Shown here: positions 32,523 to 39,594 of the stretch, one piece after another
Numbering within the stretch: the first letter of the stretch is position 1
Layout of the letters: each line of letters opens with the position of its first letter
Assembly: GCA_017634595.1 (NCBI GenBank)
Contig: JAGBNC010000015.1
Location: 62,001 to 126,000 of the forward strand
DNA length: 64,000 nt
Direction: 5' to 3'
From: Bacteroidales bacterium
GTDB taxonomy: Bacteria; Bacteroidota; Bacteroidia; Bacteroidales; UBA932
Program-made: the position numbers and the translations under genes
Notes under the pieces: model-generated
Database searches by the model: none
Told to the model about the DNA's origin: nothing
What the model saw: the letters and a program-made list of their open reading frames with translations, nothing else

Positions 32523-33656
32523 ATGACACTTCGTTTCGATTCGTCAGGCGTCGCTTACGATATCTCTGTGGGCAGGGGACTGCTTGCGGAGGCCGGACGC
32601 TTGTTCAATCTGAAACGTAAAGTGCTGGTAGTTACCGACGACGGCGTGCCTCAGCAGTACGCCAATGCGCTGCTTGACCAGTGCCTGGAGGGCACTCTGC
32701 TGGTGATTCCCCAGGGCGAAGGCTCCAAAAGTATAGCCGGGCTTGAAAGGATATTGGGCACTCTGCTTGACAAGGGTTTTACCCGCAGCGATGCTATAGT
32801 TGCCGTGGGCGGAGGCGTGGTGGGCGATGTATCAGGATTTGCCGCTGCGTGCTATCAGCGCGGCATAGATTATTACAATGTGCCTACCACTTTGCTGTCG
32901 CAGGTGGATTCTTCCGTGGGCGGTAAGACTGCTGTTAACTTCCATGGCGTCAAGAATATAGTGGGAGCTTTCCATCATCCTTCCGGGGTGCTGGTGGATC
33001 CTGCCGTGCTGGAGACCCTGAGCCTGAGGCTCTTCGCCGAAGGGATGGCGGAAGTTATCAAGATGGCGGCATCGCTTGACGCATCCCTCTTTGAACTGCT
33101 TGAATCGGCTGATGATATACATCCGCTGCTTCCTGAGATTATCTACAGGGCGCTTAAGCTTAAGCTGGAGGTGGTTACTCAGGATCCTTCGGAAAAGGGT
33201 CTCCGTGCCGTGCTTAATTTCGGACACACAATAGGCCATGCCGTAGAAGCGGCCGGCGCTCTGTGCTGCAGTAGTGGTGACACAGGCGTCGCTTCGCGAC
33301 CCCTCCCTGAAGGGCCCCTCCCTCTTACGGAGCCGAGGGTGGCTACGGCCTGTGTCACCACTACTGCAGCACAGAGCGCCGGGTACTTTCACGGCGAAGG
33401 AGTGGCTATAGGTATGACCTATACTTCAGAGGGAGACGCCAGAAGACGTATAGAAAAACTGCTGCTGAAGTACGGACTCCCAGTTTCCGACCCATTTGAC
33501 GCCAGCGAACTCATGCGCCTCGCCGCCAGCGACAAAAAACGCAGGGGCTCTCTTACCCGTGTTGTAATCGTCAACAGTATAGGGACATACTCCTTCCGCG
33601 ATCTGAACGATACTGAACTTCTCACCCTTATACAGAAGCGTAAAGATGAAGAATAG
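32523..33656 (+). CDS. aroB: 3-dehydroquinate synthase with an in-frame palindromic insert
   Basis: The 377-residue enzyme makes dehydroquinate from DAHP. Typical motifs are IPQGEGSKS (about 63), GGGVVGDVSGFAAACYQRGIDYYNVPTTLLSQVDSSVGGKTAVN (about 98-141), EGMAEVIKMA and NFGHTIGHAVEAA (about 230-243). Directly after HAVEAA about 42 residues (about 245-287, including LCCSSGDTG and PLPEGPLPLTEP) are inserted before GYFHGEGVAIGM. Homologues have a short loop here, and the His of GHTIGHA and the His of FHGEG both bind the metal, so the insert separates two ligands. The frame is intact and the remaining length is normal, so the protein may be active. Overlaps aroC by 11 bases. Confidence 0.93.
   Translation: MTLRFDSSGVAYDISVGRGLLAEAGRLFNLKRKVLVVTDDGVPQQYANALLDQCLEGTLLVIPQGEGSKSIAGLERILGTLLDKGFTRSDAIVAVGGGVVGDVSGFAAACYQRGIDYYNVPTTLLSQVDSSVGGKTAVNFHGVKNIVGAFHHPSGVLVDPAVLETLSLRLFAEGMAEVIKMAASLDASLFELLESADDIHPLLPEIIYRALKLKLEVVTQDPSEKGLRAVLNFGHTIGHAVEAAGALCCSSGDTGVASRPLPEGPLPLTEPRVATACVTTTAAQSAGYFHGEGVAIGMTYTSEGDARRRIEKLLLKYGLPVSDPFDASELMRLAASDKKRRGSLTRVVIVNSIGTYSFRDLNDTELLTLIQKRKDEE
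33253..33382. repeat. 130-bp palindromic element inside aroB
   Basis: Two perfect inverse arms of 35 bp lie at 33253-33287 and 33348-33382 (arm core CTGTGCTGCAGTAGTGGTGA) around a 60-bp centre. CCGG flanks it on both sides, possibly a 4-bp target duplication; the net insert would be 126 bp or 42 codons. The centre, read on the minus strand, shares GGGAGGGGCCC, GGGAGGG and GCGAAGCGA with the element in aroE-aroK. Confidence 0.85.
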
Positions 33657-34737
33657 CATAGGCACCAGCGTAATACTTACCCTTGCCGGCGAATCGCACG
33701 GATCTATGATTTGTGCAATCCTCGACGGCCTTGCCCCCGGTATCCCTGTAGACGAACAGTTCATCGCTGCTCAGCTGTCGCTCCGACGCCCGAAGGGCCC
33801 GGCCGATACGGCACGCAGGGAGCCTGACCCTTTCAGCATCGTAAGCGGGGTGTTCGAAGGCCATACTACCGGTGCACCTGTCACGATACTTATACCCAAC
33901 GGGGATGTGCGCAGCGCCGACTACGAACGCAACTGTGGTCTGGCACGTCCATCCCATGCCGACTATACGGCTCATGTCAAGTATGACGGCTTTGAAGACT
34001 GGCGTGGCGGAGGCCATTTCAGCGGACGCATAACAGCTGGCATAGTAGCTGCCGGCGCCATTGCCCTGACGGCTTTGGAGCGAAAAGGCATTACCGTTGG
34101 TACTCACATACTTGAGTGCGCAGGAGTGAAAGACATCCCTTTCGATGAGCTTGATCCTTCTGCCCAGATTGAACAGGTCAAAGTGCTTGAATTTCCGGTG
34201 CTTTCCGATGTCCGCGAGGCTATGGAGAGGCGAATTCTCGATGCAAAAGCTGACCTGGACTCCGTCGGAGGCATTGTGCAGACTGCGGTCTGCGGCTTCC
34301 CGGCTGGAGTGGGCGAACCTTGGTTCGGTTCGGTTGAAGGCGTGATTGCCAATGCATTGCTTTCCATAGGAGGGATTAAAGGGGTGGAATTCGGCGCAGG
34401 CTTTTCGCTTGCAGGTATGCGCGGCTCGGAAGCTAATGACGGATTCTGCGTCAAGGACTCACGAGTGCTTACAAGCTCCAACCGCAGCGGGGGAGTCAAT
34501 GGGGGAATTTCCAACGGCATGCCTCTGATTTTCAATGCAGTGGTAAAGCCTACACCCTCGATAGGCCGCCCGCAGGACTCTGTTGATATGGCCTCCGGGG
34601 CAGAAGCGCAGCTATGCATTTCCGGTAGGCACGATCCTGCAATCGTCAGGCGCGTAAGTATAGTGGTCAGCAGCCTGACTGCAATTGTGCTGTGTGACCT
34701 CCTCGCCCAGCACTTTGGTACTGACTATCTGAAATAG
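33646..34737 (+). CDS. aroC: Chorismate synthase
   Basis: The 363-residue FMN-dependent lyase makes chorismate from EPSP. Signatures: GTSVILTLAGESHGSMICAILDGLAPG (residues 6-32), the GGGHFSGRITAG motif (about 121-132) and SNRSGGVNGGISNGMPLIFNAVVKPTPSIGRPQ (about 283-315). All family motifs are in place and no insert is visible. It starts 11 bases inside aroB and ends one base before aroE-aroK. Confidence 0.96.
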   Translation: MKNSIGTSVILTLAGESHGSMICAILDGLAPGIPVDEQFIAAQLSLRRPKGPADTARREPDPFSIVSGVFEGHTTGAPVTILIPNGDVRSADYERNCGLARPSHADYTAHVKYDGFEDWRGGGHFSGRITAGIVAAGAIALTALERKGITVGTHILECAGVKDIPFDELDPSAQIEQVKVLEFPVLSDVREAMERRILDAKADLDSVGGIVQTAVCGFPAGVGEPWFGSVEGVIANALLSIGGIKGVEFGAGFSLAGMRGSEANDGFCVKDSRVLTSSNRSGGVNGGISNGMPLIFNAVVKPTPSIGRPQDSVDMASGAEAQLCISGRHDPAIVRRVSIVVSSLTAIVLCDLLAQHFGTDYLK

Positions 34738-34738
34738 A

Positions 34739-36112
34739 ATGCTTTACGGACTGATTGGCGAACATCTTGGACATAGTTTCTCCCGCGATATTCACGGGAG
34801 ACTTTCTTCCGATCCTTACGAGCTCTGCGAGCTGCGTCCGGACGAGCTTGGAGATTTCCTGCGGCGAAGAGACTTCCGCGGCATCAATGTGACCATTCCC
34901 TACAAGCAGGCTGTGATGCCTTATCTGGATGAACTCGAAGAGTCGGCAAGAGGTGCGGGCGCTGTGAACACTATTGTGAACCGGGATGGTAAGCTCCGGG
35001 GATACAATACTGATTATGACGGCTTTATAGCTTTGGCCCGGCATGCCGGGATTGATTTCGGCGGCGCTCGTGTGGTTATACTTGGAGCCGGAGGCGCCGC
35101 TAAGGCCGTGCGGGCAGCTGCCTTGGCTATGGGTGCAGCGGAGCTTGTTAATGCTGTGCGTACTGTGCGCGGCGATGGACAGCTTCCTATCGATGATCCA
35201 GCTACTTACGACGGCTGCAATGTGTTGGTGAATGCTACTCCCGTGGGTATGTATCCTAAGTGGCAGGAGGCTCCAATTGAGTTGCAGGCTCTGTTGCCCC
35301 GTATGCAGTTACGGGGTGTGCTTGACTGCATTTACAATCCTCTCCGTACTCCTTTGGTCCTGGATGCACGTTCCCTTGCCGGCAGTCCGGCGCTGGGGGA
35401 TGCGGCCGGGACCGTGGCCGCCCGTGGCCACGTGAACGGGAGGGGCCCGCGCGAAAGCGTGGGAGGGACGAGCGAAGCGAGGTCAACGGCAGCCTCCCCC
35501 AGCACCGTACTGCCAGCAGAGGGCGGACTTATGATGCTGGTGGCACAGGCGGTCAAAGCGAGGGAGTATTTTACCGGGGAAAGCATCCCGGATGAAGTGA
35601 TAGAAAAAGAATACCGGCATCTGCTTAACACTAAGCAGAATATCGTTCTGTGCGGAATGCCGTCCAGCGGCAAGAGCACCGTGGCCAAGGCTTTGGCTGA
35701 GAGAACAGGACGCCGAGTGGTGGATACTGATGAAATTGTGGCTCTACAGGCCGATATGGAGATCCCTGAAATCTTTGCCCGCGAAGGCGAACAGGGCTTC
35801 CGGGCTCGCGAGACGGTGGCAATCGAGTCGATAGCTTCCGAGCAGGGCTTGATAATCGCTACCGGCGGAGGTGCCGTACTCAAGCCTGAGAATGTCCGAA
35901 TGCTCCGCAGCAACGGGCTTGTGTGCCTGCTTGAACGCGACCTTGCCCTTCTCACTCCCGGCGGCGGACGCCCTCTTGCTCCGGATCGAAGCGCACTGCG
36001 CGCCCTTTGGCATAGGCGTCTTCCTGCATACCTTGCAGCAGCAGACGTAAGGATAGACAATAACGGCACGCTGGACCATACTATTTCACAACTGCTAAGT
36101 TATGTTGACTGA
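34739..36112 (+). CDS. aroE-aroK: AroE-AroK fusion (shikimate dehydrogenase + kinase) with palindromic insert
   Basis: A 457-residue fusion. Residues 1-290 are shikimate dehydrogenase: GLIGEHLGHSFSRDIH, NVTIPYKQAVMPYLDE with the catalytic Lys, GAVNTIVN, GYNTDYDGF with the catalytic Asp, NADP loop ILGAGGAAKAVRAAA, VNATPVGMYP and AEGGLMMLVAQA. Residues about 295-457 are shikimate kinase with the P-loop GMPSSGKSTVAKAL, DTDEIVAL and TGGGAVLKPENVRML. Between VLDARSLA and AEGGLMML about 45 extra residues (about 215-259) are encoded by a palindromic element. The fusion joins two consecutive steps separated by nothing else in the pathway. It ends 11 bases inside tyrA. Confidence 0.93.
   Translation: MLYGLIGEHLGHSFSRDIHGRLSSDPYELCELRPDELGDFLRRRDFRGINVTIPYKQAVMPYLDELEESARGAGAVNTIVNRDGKLRGYNTDYDGFIALARHAGIDFGGARVVILGAGGAAKAVRAAALAMGAAELVNAVRTVRGDGQLPIDDPATYDGCNVLVNATPVGMYPKWQEAPIELQALLPRMQLRGVLDCIYNPLRTPLVLDARSLAGSPALGDAAGTVAARGHVNGRGPRESVGGTSEARSTAASPSTVLPAEGGLMMLVAQAVKAREYFTGESIPDEVIEKEYRHLLNTKQNIVLCGMPSSGKSTVAKALAERTGRRVVDTDEIVALQADMEIPEIFAREGEQGFRARETVAIESIASEQGLIIATGGGAVLKPENVRMLRSNGLVCLLERDLALLTPGGGRPLAPDRSALRALWHRRLPAYLAAADVRIDNNGTLDHTISQLLSYVD
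35377..35518. repeat. 142-bp palindromic element inside aroE-aroK
   Basis: Imperfect 31-bp inverse arms at 35377-35407 and 35488-35518 (26 of 31 paired; core GCTGGGGGA) enclose an 80-bp centre with GTGGCC/GGCCAC and GGGAGGGGCCC ... GGGAGGG ... GAGCGAAGCGA. It adds about 135 bp (45 codons) without breaking the frame. The centre is the reverse orientation of the element in aroB. Confidence 0.8.
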
Positions 36113-36953
36113 AGACAAGAAGATACTGATAGTCGGACTGGGCCTCATAGGAGGTAGTTATGCACAGGCTCTCAAACGCAAGGGCTGGTATGTGGGTGCC
36201 ATAACCCGCTCCCAGGCCAGTATTGATTACGCACTTGCTCAAGGCTTCATCGATACCGGTACTACCGAGGTGTCGGAGGAGGCGGTGGCTCAGTACGATC
36301 TCATTGTCTTTGCCCTGTATCCCAATGTCCTGCTTAAGTGGTTGCAGACCAATCAGAAATATATCAAGAGCGGAGCTGTCCTTACCGACGTGACAGGCGT
36401 GAAAGCCAAGGTGGTTTACAAAGTGCAGGCCATGCTGAGGCCCGATCTGGAGTTTGTGGGGGCGCACCCCATGGCAGGACGCGAAGTGTACGGAGTGCGC
36501 AATGCCGACTGCTCTATCTTCAACGGCGCCAATTATATAGTTACCCCAACCGAAGCCAATACCGAGCCCGCCATTTCCGAAATAGAAGAACTCGGACGGG
36601 TACTGGGCTTTGCGCGGATTTCACGTCTGAGCCCCGAAAGGCATGATGAAATGATAGGCTTCCTGAGCCAGCTCACACATTGCATAGCAGTGGCGCTTAT
36701 GACCTGCCGTGATGTGGAACACATGTCGGCCTACAGCGGCGACTCTTTCCGCGACCTTACACGCATTGCCAGGATTAACGATGAGATGTGGAGCGAACTT
36801 TTCCTGCTCAATCGCGACACGCTCCTCCAGCAAATAGATATGTTTACAGAACAGATGGGCAGGATACGCAGCGCAGTGGCGCAGGGCGACTCCGGACTCC
36901 TGCGGGAGCTGATGAGGCTCTCAACTGCCCGCAGGGCCCTTTTTGATAAGTGA
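36102..36953 (+). CDS. tyrA: Prephenate dehydrogenase
   Basis: The 283-residue NAD-dependent enzyme converts prephenate to 4-hydroxyphenylpyruvate. It has the Rossmann motif ILIVGLGLIGGSYAQALK (residues 8-25), LIVFALYPNVLL, VTDVTGVKAKV, GAHPMAGREVYGV with the catalytic His (about 122) and LSPERHDEMIGFLSQLTHCIAVAL. No ACT or chorismate mutase domain is attached, the mutase being in PheA. Overlaps the aroE-aroK end by 11 bases. Confidence 0.93.
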   Translation: MLTEDKKILIVGLGLIGGSYAQALKRKGWYVGAITRSQASIDYALAQGFIDTGTTEVSEEAVAQYDLIVFALYPNVLLKWLQTNQKYIKSGAVLTDVTGVKAKVVYKVQAMLRPDLEFVGAHPMAGREVYGVRNADCSIFNGANYIVTPTEANTEPAISEIEELGRVLGFARISRLSPERHDEMIGFLSQLTHCIAVALMTCRDVEHMSAYSGDSFRDLTRIARINDEMWSELFLLNRDTLLQQIDMFTEQMGRIRSAVAQGDSGLLRELMRLSTARRALFDK

Positions 36954-36960
36954 TTGTACT

Positions 36961-37989
36961 ATGAATATGCGATTCAACCGCGAGCTTTTCAGCCCGCAGG
37001 AACTCAAACGGATGTACGGTGTGAGCGAAGCCGCCGCCGCACGCAAGGCAGAGAATGACGAAGCGATAAAGGCGGTGCTTGACGGATCGTCGCACAAGCT
37101 TCTGCTCGTGATCGGGCCGTGCTCGGCCGACCGCGAAGATGCAGTAATAGAGTATATTTCCCGGCTTCGTCCGCTTCAGGACAAAGTGGCCGACAAGATT
37201 GTGATTGTGCCGCGTATCTATACCAACAAGCCGCGTACCACCGGCGCCGGCTACAAAGGGATGCTGCATCAGCCCGATCCAATTGCCGATCCCGATCTTT
37301 TCAAAGGCCTGGTGTCTATCCGCAGGCTGCATCTGCATGCCTTGGAACAGACAGGCTTTTCCTGCGCCGACGAGATGCTGTATCCGGAGAATCACCAGTT
37401 CCTTTCCGACCTTCTGTCGTACGTAGCTGTCGGAGCAAGGAGCGTGGAGGACCAGCAGCACAGGCTGGTCGCCAGCGGTCTTGATATCCCGGTTGGAATG
37501 AAGAATCCCACCGGCGGCGATTTGTCCGTGATGATGAATTCTATTTTTGCGGCACAGCACGGTCATTCTTTCGTGTACCGTAACTGGGATGTGGAAAGCA
37601 GCGGCAATCCTTATGCTCATGCCATCCTTCGCGGTTATGTGGACAGCCATGGCACCAGTCACCCTAATTATCATTACGAAGACTTGAGGCGCCTTTCCGA
37701 CTTGTATGCCGCCGGCAGTTTTGAGAACCCTGGGGTCATTGTGGACTGCAACCACTCCAACTCGGGCAAGCGCTACATAGAGCAGGGGAGGATTGCCAAG
37801 GAGGTGCTCCACAGCGCCCGCCACAGCGATGATGTGGCGCGGCTGGTCAAGGGCTTGATGATCGAGTCGTACCTCGAGGATGGAAACCAAAAGGCCGGTG
37901 AGAACCGCTTTGGCTGTTCTATCACCGACCCTTGCCTTGGCTGGGACAAGACCGAGCGTCTTGTGCTTGATCTTGCCGAGCTTATTTGA
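36961..37989 (+). CDS. aroF: DAHP synthase, class I (AroFGH type)
   Basis: The 342-residue enzyme condenses PEP and erythrose 4-phosphate, the first step of the pathway, although it is the last gene of the operon. Motifs: LLLVIGPCSADREDAVIEYISRL (about 43-65), VPRIYTNKPRTTGAGYKGMLHQPD (about 83-106), GARSVEDQQHRLVASGLDIPVGMKNPTGGDL (about 159-189) and VDCNHSNSGKRYIEQ (about 261-275) with the metal His. The fold belongs to the feedback-sensitive E. coli group. ATG 36961 is chosen, seven bases after the tyrA stop. Genes for dehydroquinate dehydratase and EPSP synthase are not in the window. Confidence 0.93.
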   Translation: MNMRFNRELFSPQELKRMYGVSEAAAARKAENDEAIKAVLDGSSHKLLLVIGPCSADREDAVIEYISRLRPLQDKVADKIVIVPRIYTNKPRTTGAGYKGMLHQPDPIADPDLFKGLVSIRRLHLHALEQTGFSCADEMLYPENHQFLSDLLSYVAVGARSVEDQQHRLVASGLDIPVGMKNPTGGDLSVMMNSIFAAQHGHSFVYRNWDVESSGNPYAHAILRGYVDSHGTSHPNYHYEDLRRLSDLYAAGSFENPGVIVDCNHSNSGKRYIEQGRIAKEVLHSARHSDDVARLVKGLMIESYLEDGNQKAGENRFGCSITDPCLGWDKTERLVLDLAELI

Positions 37990-37992
37990 GTA

Positions 37993-39357
37993 TTATTCAT
38001 TCAGGGCATCAGCGCTGGCTACGAAACGCTTGAGGTCTGCCTCTGACACGTGGTAGTTCTGCATCTCTCCGGAGAAGTAGCTGTCGTAGGCAGCCATATC
38101 CACCATGCCATGGCCGGAAAGGTTGAACAGGATGGTCTTGGCCTCTCCGCTTTCCTTGCATTTAAGAGCTTCGTTGATGGTGGCCGCAATGGCGTGGCAT
38201 GATTCCGGAGCGGGGATTATGCCCTCCGTGCGGGCGAAGAGCACGCCGGCCTTGAATGAGTCAAGCTGCTCTATGTCAACTGCTTCCATGTATCCGTCTT
38301 TCATAAGCTGGCTAAGGATGACACCGGAGCCGTGGTAGCGCAGTCCACCTGCATGTATGGAGGCAGGCTTGAATGTATGCCCAAGAGTGAACATGGGCAG
38401 CAGGGGAGTCATTCCGGCCTCGTCGCCGAAGTCGTATTCGAACTTGCCTCTGGTGAGCTTAGGGCAGGAGAATGGCTCTGCCGCAATGAAACGGGTTTTC
38501 TTGCCGTCGAGTATATTGTGCCTCATGAAGGGGAATGCGATTCCGGAGAAGTTGGAGCCGCCGCCGAAGCATGCAATTACTACGTCGGGGTATTCACCGG
38601 CCAGGGCCATCTGCTTCTCTGCTTCCAGGCCGATAACCGTCTGATGCAGACATACATGATTGAGAACGGACCCAAGCGCGTACTTGCAGTTGGGGGTGGA
38701 AACCGCAAGCTCTATGGCCTCTGAAATTGCGCAGCCGAGCGAGCCGCGGTCGTTGGGATTGAGAGTTAGGATATCCTTGCCGGCACGTGTTGACATTGAC
38801 GGCGAAGGGGTGACGGCCGCGCCGAAAGCTTGCATGATGCTGCGCCTGAATGGCTTCTGCTCGTAGCTTACTTTGACCATATATACGGCGCAGTCAATGC
38901 CGAACTTCTTGGTGGCGTAGCTGAGGGCTCCTCCCCACTGGCCGGCTCCGGTCTCTGTGGTTAAATTGGTGATACCCTGTTCCTTGGCGTAGTAGGCCTG
39001 GGCAATGGCGGAATTGAGCTTGTGACTGCCGGCCGGGCTTACGCTCTCGTTCTTGAAATAAATATGCGCAGGCGTGCCAAGTGCGGCCTCGAGCTCGTAG
39101 GCGCGTACGAGCGGTGTGCAGCGATATGCTGCGTACTGCTGCCTGACTTCTTCCGGAATAGGAATCCATACGTCTGTCTGGTTAAGCTCCTGGTCTGCAC
39201 ACGCCTTGCAGAAGATGGGGTACAGATCCTCGCTCTTGAGCGGCTGCTTGGTGGCAGGGTTGAGGAAGGGCAGGGGCTTGTTGGGCATGACAGCCTGAAT
39301 GTTGAAGAAATGGGTGGGAATCTCAGATTCCGGAAGCATGAATTTTTTCTGTTTCAT
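37993..39357 (-). CDS. trpB2: TrpB2-type tryptophan synthase beta
   Basis: A 454-residue PLP enzyme of the TrpB2 branch, which is longer at the N-terminus than TrpB1. Motifs: RCTPLVRAYELE, KNESVSPAGSHKLNSAIAQAYYAKEQG with the Schiff-base Lys (about 113), TETGAGQWGGALSYA, CFGGGSNFSGIAFPF (phosphate loop) and ILFNLSGHGMVDMAAYDSYF. It makes tryptophan from indole and serine, usually without a TrpA partner; none is in the window. It faces the aromatic operon tail to tail. A leader peptide with two Trp codons and a terminator precede it, so it is probably controlled by tryptophan attenuation. Confidence 0.93.
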   Translation of the reverse strand: MKQKKFMLPESEIPTHFFNIQAVMPNKPLPFLNPATKQPLKSEDLYPIFCKACADQELNQTDVWIPIPEEVRQQYAAYRCTPLVRAYELEAALGTPAHIYFKNESVSPAGSHKLNSAIAQAYYAKEQGITNLTTETGAGQWGGALSYATKKFGIDCAVYMVKVSYEQKPFRRSIMQAFGAAVTPSPSMSTRAGKDILTLNPNDRGSLGCAISEAIELAVSTPNCKYALGSVLNHVCLHQTVIGLEAEKQMALAGEYPDVVIACFGGGSNFSGIAFPFMRHNILDGKKTRFIAAEPFSCPKLTRGKFEYDFGDEAGMTPLLPMFTLGHTFKPASIHAGGLRYHGSGVILSQLMKDGYMEAVDIEQLDSFKAGVLFARTEGIIPAPESCHAIAATINEALKCKESGEAKTILFNLSGHGMVDMAAYDSYFSGEMQNYHVSEADLKRFVASADALNE

Positions 39358-39392
39358 AATGATATAGATTTAATTTTTTGATGCAAAAAGTT

Positions 39393-39418
39393 AAGGCCGC
39401 CCGATTCCGGACGGCCTT
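39393..39418 (-). terminator. Terminator hairpin in the trpB2 leader
   Basis: AAGGCCGTCCG pairs with CGGGCGGCCTT (nine GC-rich pairs including one U-G, plus two A-U) around GAAU. On the minus strand AAC and TTTTT follow, 35 bases before the trpB2 ATG; on the plus strand TTTT follows as well. Confidence 0.7.
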
Positions 39419-39459
39419 TTATGTTCTTTACCCGGTCCAAGACCGGAAGTATATACGCA

Positions 39460-39534
39460 TTAACGGGCCTGACCGGAAGTATCCTTCAGGCTCCACCAGA
39501 AATTGGAGTTAGCTATGTTGTTCTTGCGACACAT
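39460..39534 (-). CDS. Trp leader peptide (NFWWS)
   Basis: A 24-residue open frame from ATG (plus 39532-39534) to TAA (39460-39462) contains two adjacent Trp codons (NFWWS, codons 13-14). It begins seven bases after a TATATTTG -7 box and ends about 100 bases before trpB2. Two Trp in 24 residues directly before RNA hairpins and a terminator is the layout of ribosome-mediated attenuation: when charged tRNA-Trp is scarce the ribosome stalls on TGGTGG, hairpin 1 is disturbed and the antiterminator can form. Function inferred from layout. Confidence 0.7.
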   Translation of the reverse strand: MCRKNNIANSNFWWSLKDTSGQAR

Positions 39535-39541
39535 ATGTCTG

Positions 39542-39549
39542 CAAATATA
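39542..39549 (-). promoter_or_regulatory. -7 box of the trpB2 leader
   Basis: TATATTTG on the minus strand (plus CAAATATA) with the leader-peptide ATG seven bases downstream. Confidence 0.6.
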
Positions 39550-39581
39550 AACAATATTTTTAAAATGCAAGTGAAAATGAT

Positions 39582-39589
39582 TATATTTG
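39582..39589 (+). promoter_or_regulatory. -7 box of the FAD oxidoreductase gene
   Basis: TATATTTG is followed after five bases by ATG 39595, which fixes this start and makes the longer upstream frame unlikely. Confidence 0.6.
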
Positions 39590-39594
39590 TGAGT

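Larger units (their letters stand above)
39393..39534 (-). promoter_or_regulatory. Candidate Trp attenuator of trpB2
   Basis: On the minus-strand RNA the order is: leader peptide with two Trp codons (39493-39498), hairpin 1 (GCCUGA/UCAGGC, plus 39467-39472 with 39486-39491), hairpin 2 (CCGGUC-uug-GACCGG, 39432-39446) and a terminator hairpin. The direct repeat ACTTCCGGTC (plus GACCGGAAGT at 39441-39450 and 39471-39480) contains UUCCGG, complementary to CCGGAA in the terminator loop (plus 39405-39410), giving a possible antiterminator. Confidence 0.7.

Noticed and set aside
34739-36112. aroE and aroK as two genes with a missed stop
   Set aside because: The frame is open throughout and no start or ribosome-binding signal precedes the kinase part, so a true fusion is favoured.
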